Source: Paraburkholderia sp. BL21I4N1
GTDB lineage: Bacteria > Pseudomonadota > Gammaproteobacteria > Burkholderiales > Burkholderiaceae
DNA length: 64,000 bases
Direction of reading: 5' to 3'
NCBI RefSeq assembly: GCF_002973525.1
Contig: NZ_PVEN01000024.1
Span: 1-64,000, forward strand
Part shown: positions 18,234 to 27,607 of the stretch, in pieces
How the letters are laid out: the number at the start of each line of letters is the position of its first letter
Numbering within the stretch: position 1 is the stretch's first letter
The notes under the pieces: model-generated
The model's database searches: none
The model's input: the letters and a program-made list of their open reading frames with translations, nothing else
What the model was told of the DNA's origin: nothing
Translations under genes and position numbers: made by a program

Positions 18234-19289
18234 TTAAAACCCCAAAGCGACGGCGAGCAGGCCGCTCACCACACCACACACCACGACGGCCAGCGCAACC
18301 ACCGTCAGCACGCGACGCGGGAACGAGCGCCCGAGCATCGCCATGGACGGCACGCTGATTAGCGGCAGTGTCATCAGCAACGCGCCGGCGGGACCGGCCG
18401 CCATGCCGAAGGACAGCATGGCCTGGATGATCGGCACTTCGCCGGCGGTCGGAATCACGAACAGGGTGCCGGCAATCGCCAAGGCGACGATCCACAGCAG
18501 ACTGTTGTCGATATTCGGTCCGATGTGCGGGAACAGCCACGCACGCGCCGCGCCGAGAATCAGCACGAGCACAATGTATTCGGGAATCAGCCGCAGCGTC
18601 ATCGTGCCGAGAATCTTGACCCAGCGCGTGAAGGCGGTGCCGGGTTCGTCGAGTGTGACCAGTTGGGCCATGGCTTCGCGCGATGCTTCGGCTTCCTTCG
18701 GCGTGACCATGCGGTTCACCAGATAGCCGAGGCCGAACACCATCACGATGCCGAGGGCGAGCCGCAGACCCATCCACTGCCAGCCGAGCACGAAGCCCAT
18801 GAAAATCAGCGTGGCGGGATTCAATGCGGTATTGCCGAGCCAGAATGCGATCGCCGCGCCGGGCGCGGCCTGACGCGCGCGCAAACCGGCGACGACCGGC
18901 GCCGCGCAGCAGGTACACATCATGCCGGGCAACGACATCAGGCCGCCTTTCACAACGCTGCTGAAATCGCTGCGGCCGAGCGCACGCGCGACCCATTGCG
19001 GCGGAATCAACGCCTGCACCGCCGACCCCAGCAGCAGGCCGAGTACCATGGCTTGCCAGATCGCCTTGCCGTACGCAAAGGCGTAATCGACGGCGGCTTG
19101 CCACGACGCCGCGGGCGCACTCGCCGAGGCGCCCATCAGGATCGACTTGCCGATCGAATGCTGGCTCGCCGCGACGAACGCGCGGTTGTAGTAGGGGAAC
19201 CACTTCACATAGAAGAGGCCGACGACGGCGATCAGCAGAAACACGATCCAGCCCAAGGCGACGCGAGGCTGACGGAGAGTTGATTGCAT
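18234..19289 (-). CDS. Predicted permease (PF03773/YraQ-ArsP type) linked to selenium genes
   Basis: A 351-residue protein with about eight to ten hydrophobic segments. MMCTCCAAPVVAGLRAR (near residue 122) and TAGEVPIIQAM are the two half-repeats typical of the permease family that includes ArsP and YraQ. The cysteine cluster C-T-C-C could bind a soft ligand. It begins 32 bases after the selU stop on the same strand, and selD lies upstream, so it is probably part of a selD-selU-permease unit. A role in selenium, arsenic or sulfur compound transport is inferred; direction of transport is unknown. Confidence 0.82.
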   Translation of the reverse strand: MQSTLRQPRVALGWIVFLLIAVVGLFYVKWFPYYNRAFVAASQHSIGKSILMGASASAPAASWQAAVDYAFAYGKAIWQAMVLGLLLGSAVQALIPPQWVARALGRSDFSSVVKGGLMSLPGMMCTCCAAPVVAGLRARQAAPGAAIAFWLGNTALNPATLIFMGFVLGWQWMGLRLALGIVMVFGLGYLVNRMVTPKEAEASREAMAQLVTLDEPGTAFTRWVKILGTMTLRLIPEYIVLVLILGAARAWLFPHIGPNIDNSLLWIVALAIAGTLFVIPTAGEVPIIQAMLSFGMAAGPAGALLMTLPLISVPSMAMLGRSFPRRVLTVVALAVVVCGVVSGLLAVALGF

Positions 19290-19321
19290 GATGGTGTTAA
19301 ACGTAAGTTTTAATCGGGTAA

Positions 19322-20389
19322 TCAGGTCACAACGAGCGTGCGGCTGTCGAGCAGCGCGAGGAGTGCCTTCGCCTGGTCGACGACATCGTCGTCATTGGGA
19401 CGGAAAAGTAGCGGCAATGCGCGCGGCAATTGCACGAAATGCTGATGGCTGCTGCGCGCATAAGCCGGATCATAGTGTCGCTCGATCAGCTCGCGGGCGA
19501 GTTCGGCGCGCGCATTGCCGTCCACCAGATGCTGCCAGCCGGCGACGCGTTCGCGGCTGTGCAAGCCGATCATTCTCTGCAACTGCGCTTTCAGTGACTC
19601 GGGGTCGTCGAACAGATGCGCGTAGTCGTGCAGCAGGAACGCCGCGCGATCTTCGCGGCTCGACTGTACTTCGACGCAGGCGCCTTGATGAAACGTATCG
19701 AGCAGCGCGAGTGGCAGCGTGATGGAACCGATGCGGCGGCTCTCCGCTTCGACGAATACCGACCGCGCCGGATCGAAGGCGCGCAGGGCGGTGGCGAGCA
19801 GCGTGTCGAAACGCTTTTGCGACGGTTGCGGCACGCCGGCCCATGCGCCGAGCAGCGAACCGCGATGCGACGCCAGCGCTTCGAGATCCAGCGTTTGGGC
19901 GCCCGCCTGATTCAGCGCGGTGAGCAGGCGCGTCTTGCCGCTGCCGGTGGGACCCACCAGCGCGATATAGGTGAAGCGGGTCGGCAAGGTGACGAGCGTG
20001 TCGAGCGTGGCGCGCCGGTAGCTCTTGTAGCCGCCGTCGAGTTGGCGTGCCTGCCAGCCGATCATGTTGAACAGCGTGGTGACCGAGCCCGAACGTTTAC
20101 CGCCGCGCCAGCAATAGATGAGCGGCCGCCAGTTGCGCGGCCGGTCCGCGAAGGTCGTTTCCAGATGATGCGCGATGTTGCGCGCGACCAGCGCCGCACC
20201 GATGCGCGTGCCTTCGAACGGCGACACCTGTTTGTAAGTCGTGCCGACCAGTACGCGTTCCTCGTTGCTCAGTACCGGGGCGTTGGTCGCGCCCGGAATA
20301 TGGTCTTCCGTGAACTCGAGGGGCGTGCGTACGTCGATGATTTCGTCGAAATCACCGGCTTTTTCGAGGCTGACGAGAAGATTTTTCAA
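19322..20389 (-). CDS. selU: tRNA 2-selenouridine synthase
   Basis: A 355-residue cytoplasmic enzyme that replaces sulfur by selenium in 2-thiouridine at the wobble position of some tRNAs, using selenophosphate from SelD. It has an N-terminal rhodanese domain with DVRTPLEF and catalytic Cys93 in YCWRGGKRS, and a P-loop GPTGSGKT at residues 146-153. The length matches E. coli SelU/MnmH. It lies 152 bases downstream of selD on the same strand. Its presence means selenium here serves tRNA modification as well as selenocysteine. Confidence 0.94.
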   Translation of the reverse strand: MKNLLVSLEKAGDFDEIIDVRTPLEFTEDHIPGATNAPVLSNEERVLVGTTYKQVSPFEGTRIGAALVARNIAHHLETTFADRPRNWRPLIYCWRGGKRSGSVTTLFNMIGWQARQLDGGYKSYRRATLDTLVTLPTRFTYIALVGPTGSGKTRLLTALNQAGAQTLDLEALASHRGSLLGAWAGVPQPSQKRFDTLLATALRAFDPARSVFVEAESRRIGSITLPLALLDTFHQGACVEVQSSREDRAAFLLHDYAHLFDDPESLKAQLQRMIGLHSRERVAGWQHLVDGNARAELARELIERHYDPAYARSSHQHFVQLPRALPLLFRPNDDDVVDQAKALLALLDSRTLVVT

Positions 20390-20541
20390 GGGGAACGGGC
20401 AGGGCGGCGCAGCGGAAGGATGAAATTATCGCATGCGCCGCCAAACCCGGCAGGCGGGCAATCGGCACGACGGTCAGGGCGGCTGTCGGGGCTGTTGTAG
20501 CGGATTGTCAGTCGATTGACCGCGCGTGCCGAGCGCCTGCC

Positions 20542-21606
20542 TCAAACGATTTCGACACGGCCTTCGCCGCCCACCATCTCGCCGATCACGCGGGCGTCGC
20601 TGAAACCGTCGGCGCGGAACAGCGCGAGCACGTCGTCGACGCTGTCCGGTGCGCACGACACCAGCAAGCCGCCCGAGGTCTGCGGATCGGTGAGCAGCGT
20701 GCGCGCCGTCGCCGGCAAGGTGGACGGCAAGACGATGTCCTTGCCATACGCGTCCCAGTTGCGGCCCGACGCGCCGGTGAAAATGCCGGCTTCGGCGAGA
20801 CTGAGCACGTCCGGCAGCCACGGCAGATCGGCGTAGCGGACGCGTGCCGTCAACCGCGAACCGCGCGCCAATTCCAACGTGTGGCCAAGCAGGCCGAAGC
20901 CGGTAATGTCCGTCAGCGCATGCACACCGTCCAGCCTGGCCAGTTCGGCGCCTGGGCGGTTGAGCTTGGTGGTCGCGCCAATCATCGCGGTGTAACCCGC
21001 CGCATCGAGCCGGTCTTTCTTCAATGCCGCCGAGAGAATGCCGACGCCCAACGGCTTACCCAGAATCAGCACGTCGCCGGCTTGCGCGCCGGCATTACGT
21101 TTGACGCGCTTCGGATCGACCACGCCCAGCGCGACCAGCCCATAGATCGGCTCGACCGAATCGATCGAATGGCCGCCGGCGAGCGGAATGCCGGCCTCGG
21201 CGCAGACCGATTCGCCGCCCTTCAGCACGGCCGCGATCACGTCGTGCGGCAACACGTTGATCGGCATGCCGACGATCGCCAGCGCCATGATCGGCTTGCC
21301 GCCCATCGCGTAGACGTCGGACAGTGCGTTGGTCGCGGCAATGCGGCCGAAGTCGAACGGGTCGTCGACGATCGGCATGAAGAAATCAGTGGTGGCGACG
21401 ATCGCCTGCTCGTCGTTGAGCTTGTAGACGGCGGCGTCGTCGGCGGTATCGTTGCCGACCAGCAGGTCGGGGAAGAACGGCAGCGGGGCGCTGCGTTTGA
21501 GCAGATCGGCGAGCAGCCCGGGGGCGATCTTGCAGCCGCAACCGCCGCCGTGCGACAGGCTGGTCAAGCGGGGCGACTGGGTTGCGGACGTGGCGTTGTC
21601 GGTCAT
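20542..21606 (-). CDS. selD: Selenide, water dikinase (selenophosphate synthase)
   Basis: A 354-residue enzyme that makes selenophosphate from selenide and ATP, feeding both SelA and SelU. The catalytic region SHGGGCGCKIAPG has Cys23 and Lys26, matching Cys17 and Lys20 of E. coli; the enzyme is the cysteine form, not a selenoprotein. Other marks are GNDTADDAAVY, the substrate loop ATTDFFMPIVDDP and DITGFGLLGH. The start at 21606 is divergent from fdnG, with 230 bases between. Confidence 0.95.
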   Translation of the reverse strand: MTDNATSATQSPRLTSLSHGGGCGCKIAPGLLADLLKRSAPLPFFPDLLVGNDTADDAAVYKLNDEQAIVATTDFFMPIVDDPFDFGRIAATNALSDVYAMGGKPIMALAIVGMPINVLPHDVIAAVLKGGESVCAEAGIPLAGGHSIDSVEPIYGLVALGVVDPKRVKRNAGAQAGDVLILGKPLGVGILSAALKKDRLDAAGYTAMIGATTKLNRPGAELARLDGVHALTDITGFGLLGHTLELARGSRLTARVRYADLPWLPDVLSLAEAGIFTGASGRNWDAYGKDIVLPSTLPATARTLLTDPQTSGGLLVSCAPDSVDDVLALFRADGFSDARVIGEMVGGEGRVEIV

Positions 21607-21795
21607 GGCGGTACTGAAACTCGGACTGGAATGTCCGCATTATGCGGGTAGTTCGGGCGCGGGGCTTTGAGGGTGACCTGCGCCTAAGACCTGAAGCACG
21701 GCAGCGTAAGCGTTTCATTGAATCGGCTATGCCGCTTCATATTCGACAATGCGTTCAAGACGGCAAGATATGAAGCACGACACTATTTCCGCCCC

Positions 21796-21801
21796 TATAA
21801 T
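21796..21801 (+). promoter_or_regulatory. Consensus -10 box upstream of fdnG
   Basis: A perfect TATAAT lies 35 bases before the fdnG start codon. No good -35 hexamer is seen at 16-18 bases, which suggests activator dependence. I found no clear FNR site around it. Confidence 0.5.
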
Positions 21802-21836
21802 CGATTCAGGATCCCAAAAAGAGCCGAGGCCGATAC

Positions 21837-24800
21837 ATGCCCCACATGTCCCGGCGACAATTCCTGAAGGTGTCCGCTACCACGCTAGCCGGATCGAGTC
21901 TTGCCCTGTTGGGCTTCTCGCCGGCGCCCGCGTTAGCGGAAGTCCGTCAGTACAAGTTGTCGCGTACCACTGAAACCCGCAACACCTGTCCGTATTGCTC
22001 GGTAGGTTGCGGCATCCTGATGTACGGACTCGGCGACGGCGCCAAGAACGCCAGGTCCAGCATCATTCATATAGAAGGCGATCCCGATCACCCGGTCAAT
22101 CGCGGCACGTTGTGCCCGAAGGGCGCGAGTCTGATCGACTTCATTCATAGTCCGAGCCGTCTGAAGTATCCGGAGTACCGTGCGGCCGGCGCGAATGAAT
22201 GGACGCGTATTTCCTGGGAAGACGCGCTCGATCGCATCGCGAAGCTGATGAAGGAAGACCGCGACGCCAACTTCGTCGAAACGACGGAAGACGGCAAGAA
22301 GGTCAACCGATGGCTGACCACCGGCATGCTCGCAGCCTCTGCCGGTAGCAATGAAGTGGGTTATCTGACGCACAAGACTGCCCGCAGTCTCGGCATGCTG
22401 GCGTTCGACAATCAGGCGCGTGTTTGACACGGTCCGACGGTGGCAGGTCTTGCCCCGACGTTTGGCCGTGGAGCGATGACGAACCATTGGGTCGACATCA
22501 AGAACGCGGACGTGATTCTGGTGATGGGCGGCAATGCGGCCGAGGCGCACCCGTGCGGTTTCAAATGGGTCACTGAAGCGAAGGCGCACCGCAAGGCCAG
22601 GCTGATCGTGGTCGATCCGCGTTTTACGCGCACGGCTTCGGTCGCGGACTATTACGCGCAGATTCGAACCGGCTCGGACATCGTGTTCCTTGGCGGGGTG
22701 ATCAACTATCTGCTCACGAACGACAAGATTCAGCACGAGTACGTGAAGAACTACACGGACATGTCGTTTATTGTCCGTGAGGATTTTTCGTTTACCGATG
22801 GACTGTATTCCGGCTACGACGCAGACAAGCGCAAATACGACCAGAGTTCATGGGACTACGAACGCGGCGACGACGGCTTCGCGAAAGTCGATCCGACGTT
22901 GCAGGACCCGCGCTGCGTCTATCAGTTGTTGAAGCAGCACTACGCGCGTTATACGCCGGAGCAGGTCGAGAGAACCTGCGGAACACCGAAAGAGAAGTTC
23001 CTCAAGGTGTGCGAGATGCTGGCTTCCACGGCGGTGCCGGGGCGCGCCGGCACTGTACTGTATGCGCTCGGCTGGACGCATCATTCGGTCGGCGCGCAGA
23101 TCATTCGCACCGGTGCGATGGTGCAATTGCTGCTAGGCAACATCGGCATTGCGGGCGGCGGAATGAACGCACTGCGCGGTCATTCGAACATTCAGGGGTT
23201 GACCGACCTCGGCCTGATGTCGAACCTGCTGCCGGGCTATATGACCTTGCCGATGGAAGACGAGCAGGACTTCGACGCGTTTATCACCAAACGCGCGACC
23301 CAGCCGTTGCGGCCGAATCAGCTGAGCTACTGGCGCAACTATCGCGCGTTTCACGTGAGCTTCATGAAGTCCTGGTGGGGCGACAACGCGACTGCCGAGA
23401 ACCACTTCGGCTTCGACTATCTGCCCAAGCTCGACAAATCGTACGATTTGCTGCAAGCCTTCGAACTGATGAATCAAGGCAAGATGAACGGCTATATCGC
23501 GCAGGGTTTCAACCCGCTTGCCGCGGCGCCGAACAAGGCGAAGATCGGCGCGAGTCTGGCCAAGCTGAAGTGGCTCGTCATCATGGACCCGCTCGCCACT
23601 GAAACGTCGGAGTTCTGGAAGAACTTCGGCGAGTTCAACGACGTGGACCCGAAGTCGATTCAAACCGAAGTATTCCGTTTGCCGACCACCTGTTTCGCCG
23701 AAGAGCGTGGCTCGCTGGTCAGTTCCAGCCGCGTGCTGCAATGGCACTGGCAAGGCGCGGACGGTCCGGGCGAGGCGAAGAGCGACCTCGAGATCATGTC
23801 GGGTCTGTGGCTACGCATGCGCGAGGCTTATCGAAAGGACGGCGGCAAATATCCCGATCCGATCCTGAAGATGAGCTGGCCGTACGCAGATCCGGAAAGC
23901 CCGACACCGGACGAACTCGCGATGGAGTTCAGCGGCAAGGCGCTCGCCGATCTCACCGATCCCAAGGACTCCACCAAAGTGCTCGTTAAGAAAGGCGAGC
24001 AACTGTCGGGCTTCGCGCAATTGCGCGACGACGGCAGCACCGCGAGCGGTTGCTGGATTTTCTGCGGCGCGTGGACCCAGGCGGGCAATCAGATGGGCCG
24101 GCGCGACAACTCCGACCCGACGGGAATAGGCAATACGCTGAACTGGGCATGGGCCTGGCCGGCCAATCGGCGCATTCTGTACAACCGCGCTTCGTGCGAC
24201 GTCAGCGGTAAGCCGTTCGATCCCACGCGTAAGCTGATTGCATGGAACGGAACGGCGTGGACGGGGCCCGACATTCCCGACTTCAAGGCGGACGAGCCGC
24301 CGGAAAACGGCATGAATCCGTTCATCATGAATCCGGAAGGCGTGGCGCGTTTCTTCTCGCGCGACGGTCTCGTGGAAGGCCCGTTCCCCGAGCACTACGA
24401 GCCGTTCGAAACGCCGTTGGGTTACAACCCGCTGCATCCGAACAACAAGGCGGTGGTCAGCAATCCGGCGGCGCGCGTGTTTCCGGATGACCGCGCCGCG
24501 TTCGGCACGCACGAGAACTTCCCGCATACGGCGACCACGTATCGTCTGACTGAACATTTCCACTACTGGACCAAGCACGCGCGTTTGAATGCGATCGTGC
24601 AGCCGCAGCAGTTCGTGGAGATCGGCGAGGACCTGGCGAAAGAGGTCGGCGTGGTCGCGGGCGATCGTGTGAAGGTGTCGTCCAATCGCGGGCACATCAT
24701 TGCCGTGGCGCTCGTCACCAAGCGGATCAAACCGCTGATGATCGAAGGCAAGAAAGTCCAGACCGTCGGCTTGCCGCTGCATTGGGGTTTCAAGGGGCTC

Positions 24801-24905
24801 GCGAAACCGGGCTATCTCGTCAATACGCTGACGCCTTCCGTAGGCGATGGGAATTCGCAAACACCGGAATTCAAGTCGTTCCTCGTCAAGGTCGAAAAGG
24901 CATAA
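21837..24905 (+). CDS. fdnG: Formate dehydrogenase-N/O alpha subunit, selenocysteine-containing
   Basis: A 1022-residue molybdenum bis-MGD catalytic subunit that oxidises formate in the periplasm. The in-frame TGA at 22425-22427 encodes selenocysteine 197 (Sec196 in E. coli FdnG); flanks NQARV and HGPTVAGLAPTFGRGA match the family across it. The N-terminus carries a twin-arginine signal, SRRQFLK, with cleavage near ALAEV, then a [4Fe-4S] motif with Cys51, Cys54, Cys58 and Cys93. GAGG lies 7 bases before the ATG. Reading it as two genes (21837-22427 and 22440-24905) would be wrong. FdnG and FdoG cannot be told apart from sequence alone. Electrons pass to FdnH and FdnI. Confidence 0.96.
22425..22460 (+). 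promoter_or_regulatory. SECIS element of fdnG
   Basis: Directly after the UGA a hairpin forms: CGG (22438-22440), bulged U at 22441, GGCA, apical loop GGUCU (22446-22450), UGCC, CCG (22455-22457). Counting the U of UGA as 1, the bulged base is U17 and the loop bases are G23 and U24, exactly the positions known to be read by SelB in E. coli. This decides that the UGA is recoded. Confidence 0.95.
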
Positions 24906-24914
24906 GGAACAGAG

Positions 24915-25847
24915 ATGGCACTCCAATCACTGGATATCAAACGCCTGTCGGCCACGACCTTGCCTGAACCGCAAGTGCGTGTGCCGGTCACGGGCACGGT
25001 CGCCAAGCTCATCGACGTGTCGAAGTGCATTGGCTGCAAGGCATGTCAGACCGCCTGCATGGAATGGAACGATCTGCGCGACGAGATCGGTATTACGACC
25101 GGCATCTACGACAACCCGCGCGATCTGAGCGAGCATTCGTGGACCGTCATGCGGTTTTCCGAATACGAGAACGAAGAAGGCGATCTCTCGTGGCTGATCC
25201 GCAAGGACGGCTGCATGCATTGCGAGGATCCGGGCTGTTTGAAGGCGTGTCCGTCGCCGGGTGCGATCGTGCAGTACACGAACGGCATTGTGGATTTCCA
25301 CGAGGAAAACTGCATTGGCTGCGGCTATTGCGTGACCGGTTGTCCGTTCAACGTGCCGCGTATTTCGAAGCAGGACAATCGCGCTTATAAATGCACGCTG
25401 TGTTCGGATCGGGTGGCGGTCGGTCAGGAACCGGCGTGCGTGAAGACCTGCCCGACCGGCGCGATCATGTTCGGCACCAAGGAGGACATGAAACAGCAGG
25501 CCTCGGACCGTATCGAGGACCTGAAAGAGCGCGGTTTTCAGAACGCAGGTCTGTACGATCCCGCCGGTGTGGGCGGTACGCATGTGATGTACGTGCTGCA
25601 TCATGCTGACAAGCCGACGCTGTATCACGGCCTGCCGCTGAATCCGAAGATCAGCGTGATGGTTTACTTGTGGAAGGGACTCGCCAAGCCGCTGGCGCTC
25701 GCCGGCATCGCGTTCGCGGCGCTGGCCGGCTTCTTCCATTACACACGGATCGGTCCGAACGAGGTGTCCGAGGCGGACGAAGCCGAGGCCCGGCACGAAG
25801 CCGACGAGGTACGCCGTTCTCAGGAGGCCCCCGATGAAACACGGTGA
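24915..25847 (+). CDS. fdnH: Formate dehydrogenase beta (iron-sulfur) subunit
   Basis: A 310-residue electron-transfer subunit with four [4Fe-4S] clusters. Cysteine groups are CIGCKACQTACMEWN (from residue 38), CMHCEDPGCLKACP, CIGCGYCVTGCPF and CTLCSDRVAVGQEPACVKTCP. A C-terminal membrane anchor, KPLALAGIAFAALAGFFHY, fixes it to the periplasmic side of the inner membrane. It begins 9 bases after fdnG and overlaps fdnI by 14 bases. The tail after the anchor is acidic and charged. Confidence 0.95.
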   Translation: MALQSLDIKRLSATTLPEPQVRVPVTGTVAKLIDVSKCIGCKACQTACMEWNDLRDEIGITTGIYDNPRDLSEHSWTVMRFSEYENEEGDLSWLIRKDGCMHCEDPGCLKACPSPGAIVQYTNGIVDFHEENCIGCGYCVTGCPFNVPRISKQDNRAYKCTLCSDRVAVGQEPACVKTCPTGAIMFGTKEDMKQQASDRIEDLKERGFQNAGLYDPAGVGGTHVMYVLHHADKPTLYHGLPLNPKISVMVYLWKGLAKPLALAGIAFAALAGFFHYTRIGPNEVSEADEAEARHEADEVRRSQEAPDETR

Positions 25848-26496
25848 GCAAGGCGAGTTGAAGGACGTCGAAGGCCACAGCCTGATCGAGCGGTACACGC
25901 CAAATGAGCGGACGAATCACTGGATCACGGCGATCAGCTTCGTGCTGCTCGCGCTGTCCGGGCTGGCAATGTTTCATCCGGCTATGTCGTGGCTTTATGC
26001 GATCTTCGGCGGCGGGCAGTGGACGCGGATTCTGCATCCGTTCGTGGGCTGCGTGATGTTTCTGTCGTTCCTGATTCTCGCGCTGCGCTTCTGGCATCAC
26101 AACTATCTCGACCGCGCCGACATACAGTGGATGAAGCAGATTGGCGACGTGCTGAACAATCGCGAAGAAAAGCTCCCCGCGATCGGCAAGTACAACGCGG
26201 GTCAAAAGCTGCTATTTTTCACCATGGTGATGTGCCTGCTGCTGTTGCTGGCAAGCGGCATCGTGATCTGGCGGCGTTATTTCTCGTTCTACTTCCCGAT
26301 CGAGATCATTCGCTTTGCCGCGCTAGTGCATGCGGCCGCGGCGTTCGTGCTGATCGTCGGGATCGTCGTGCACATCTATGCGGCGCTGTGGATCAAAGGA
26401 TCGATCGGTGCCATGACGCGCGGCACCGTGACATATGGTTGGGCGAGAAAGCATCATCCGAACTGGTTCAAGGAAATCATTGGCAAATCGGATTGA
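25834..26496 (+). CDS. fdnI: Formate dehydrogenase gamma subunit, cytochrome b556
   Basis: A 220-residue di-heme integral membrane protein with four helices that passes electrons from FdnH to quinone. YTPNERTNHWITAISFVLLALSG opens helix 1, with a histidine available for heme, and HAAAAFVLIVGIVVHIYAALW is helix 4 with further histidines. GGAGG lies 7 bases before the ATG, within the end of fdnH. A hairpin terminator follows before fdhE. Confidence 0.94.
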   Translation: MKHGEQGELKDVEGHSLIERYTPNERTNHWITAISFVLLALSGLAMFHPAMSWLYAIFGGGQWTRILHPFVGCVMFLSFLILALRFWHHNYLDRADIQWMKQIGDVLNNREEKLPAIGKYNAGQKLLFFTMVMCLLLLLASGIVIWRRYFSFYFPIEIIRFAALVHAAAAFVLIVGIVVHIYAALWIKGSIGAMTRGTVTYGWARKHHPNWFKEIIGKSD

Positions 26497-26530
26497 AGCA
26501 AGCCGCGCTTTGTTGCGCGCCGCATTTCGG

Positions 26531-26575
26531 GCCGCCGCTTGGGTTCATGGGAACGGCGGCGGCTTTTCAGTTTTT
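26531..26575 (+). terminator. Terminator or attenuator between fdnI and fdhE
   Basis: GCCGCCGC (26531-26538) pairs with GCGGCGGC (26556-26563) over 8 bp with a 17-base loop, followed by TTTT and, three bases later, TTTTT. It probably lowers expression of fdhE-selAB relative to the structural subunits. An ATG at 26547 lies in its loop and is unlikely to be the fdhE start. Confidence 0.7.
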
Positions 26576-26588
26576 AGAGGTCGACACC

Positions 26589-27584
26589 GTGGTCCAACGT
26601 ATTCTTGAAGCCGGCGACATCGAAGCGCTCGATCACACCGCGATTCCGCGTATTCGTACGCCGGAACGGCTCGCGGTGTTTGCAACGCGCGCCGCGCGCC
26701 TGCGCCAACTGGCGGCGCGGAGCAATCCGATTGCCGGCTATTTGAGGCTGATGGCCGTGCTGGCCGACGCACAACAAGCCGTGATGACGGGCTTCAAGGC
26801 GCGGCCGCCGAGCCCCGCGTTGATCGCGAGTGCGCAGCAACATTCCATGCCACTGATTCCGGCCTTGTCCGGCATGCGCGATCCGGCGTGGCACGACGTG
26901 CTGCGCCAGCTGCTCGACAAGGTAGAAGGCGCGGGTCCGCCGACGCCGCCGCTCGCGGCGCTGATCGGCAAGCTGCGCACGCTCGAATCCGCCACGCTCG
27001 AAGCGCAGGCCGACGCGATCTTTGCGCAGCGCTTCGCCGAGGTCGATCCGGCGAGTGCGCCGTTCATCGTGGCTGCGCTGCAAGTGGTGTGGACCGATCT
27101 CGCCGCCGATATCGACAGGCGCGAGGTGCCGTACATCGAGATTTTGGGGCTCTGTCCTGTTTGCGGTTCGCATCCGGTGGCGAGTCTCGTGCGCGTGGGC
27201 GGCGCGTATGACAACTACCGCTACCTGCAATGCGGCCTGTGCGCGACCGAGTGGCACATGGTCCGTACGAAATGCTCGAATTGCGATTCGACCAAGGGTA
27301 TTGCCTATCACGCGGTGGGTTCGCCCGACGCCGACGAAACCGAGCGCGAAGCCGCGACCCGAAATGCCGCCCTGAAGGCGGAATCCTGCGACGAATGCCA
27401 TACTTACCGGAAGATCGGCATTCAGTCGAAAGACTACGATTTCGAACCGTTCGCGGACGATCTCGCCAGCCTCACGCTGGATCTGCTGATGGGAGCGGAG
27501 GGCTATCGGCGCGCGTCGCCGCATCCGTGGCTGTGGCCTGAACAGGCCGGCCACGCGGAGGAGTCTTCCAGCGAGCCGGATTAG
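26589..27584 (+). CDS. fdhE: Formate dehydrogenase accessory protein FdhE
   Basis: A 331-residue cytoplasmic maturation factor for respiratory formate dehydrogenases. I chose the GTG at 26589: AGAGG lies 8 bases before it and the product then begins MVQRILEAGDIEA, as in the family; the longer frame runs through the terminator hairpin. The C-terminal zinc-ribbon or rubredoxin-like part has four paired-cysteine motifs, CPVC, CGLC, CSNC and CDEC, which bind iron or zinc. It is followed by selA after 23 bases. Confidence 0.9.
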   Translation: MVQRILEAGDIEALDHTAIPRIRTPERLAVFATRAARLRQLAARSNPIAGYLRLMAVLADAQQAVMTGFKARPPSPALIASAQQHSMPLIPALSGMRDPAWHDVLRQLLDKVEGAGPPTPPLAALIGKLRTLESATLEAQADAIFAQRFAEVDPASAPFIVAALQVVWTDLAADIDRREVPYIEILGLCPVCGSHPVASLVRVGGAYDNYRYLQCGLCATEWHMVRTKCSNCDSTKGIAYHAVGSPDADETEREAATRNAALKAESCDECHTYRKIGIQSKDYDFEPFADDLASLTLDLLMGAEGYRRASPHPWLWPEQAGHAEESSSEPD

Positions 27585-27607
27585 AACGACCAGAAGGGGA
27601 TTGCTTC

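Noticed and set aside
22425..22440. Apparent stop splitting fdnG into two genes
   Set aside because: The SECIS hairpin and continuous family sequence show a recoded selenocysteine codon, not a frameshift or pseudogene.
26547..26588. ATG at 26547 as the start of fdhE
   Set aside because: It lies in the loop of a terminator hairpin without a ribosome site; the GTG at 26589 has AGAGG and the family N-terminus.
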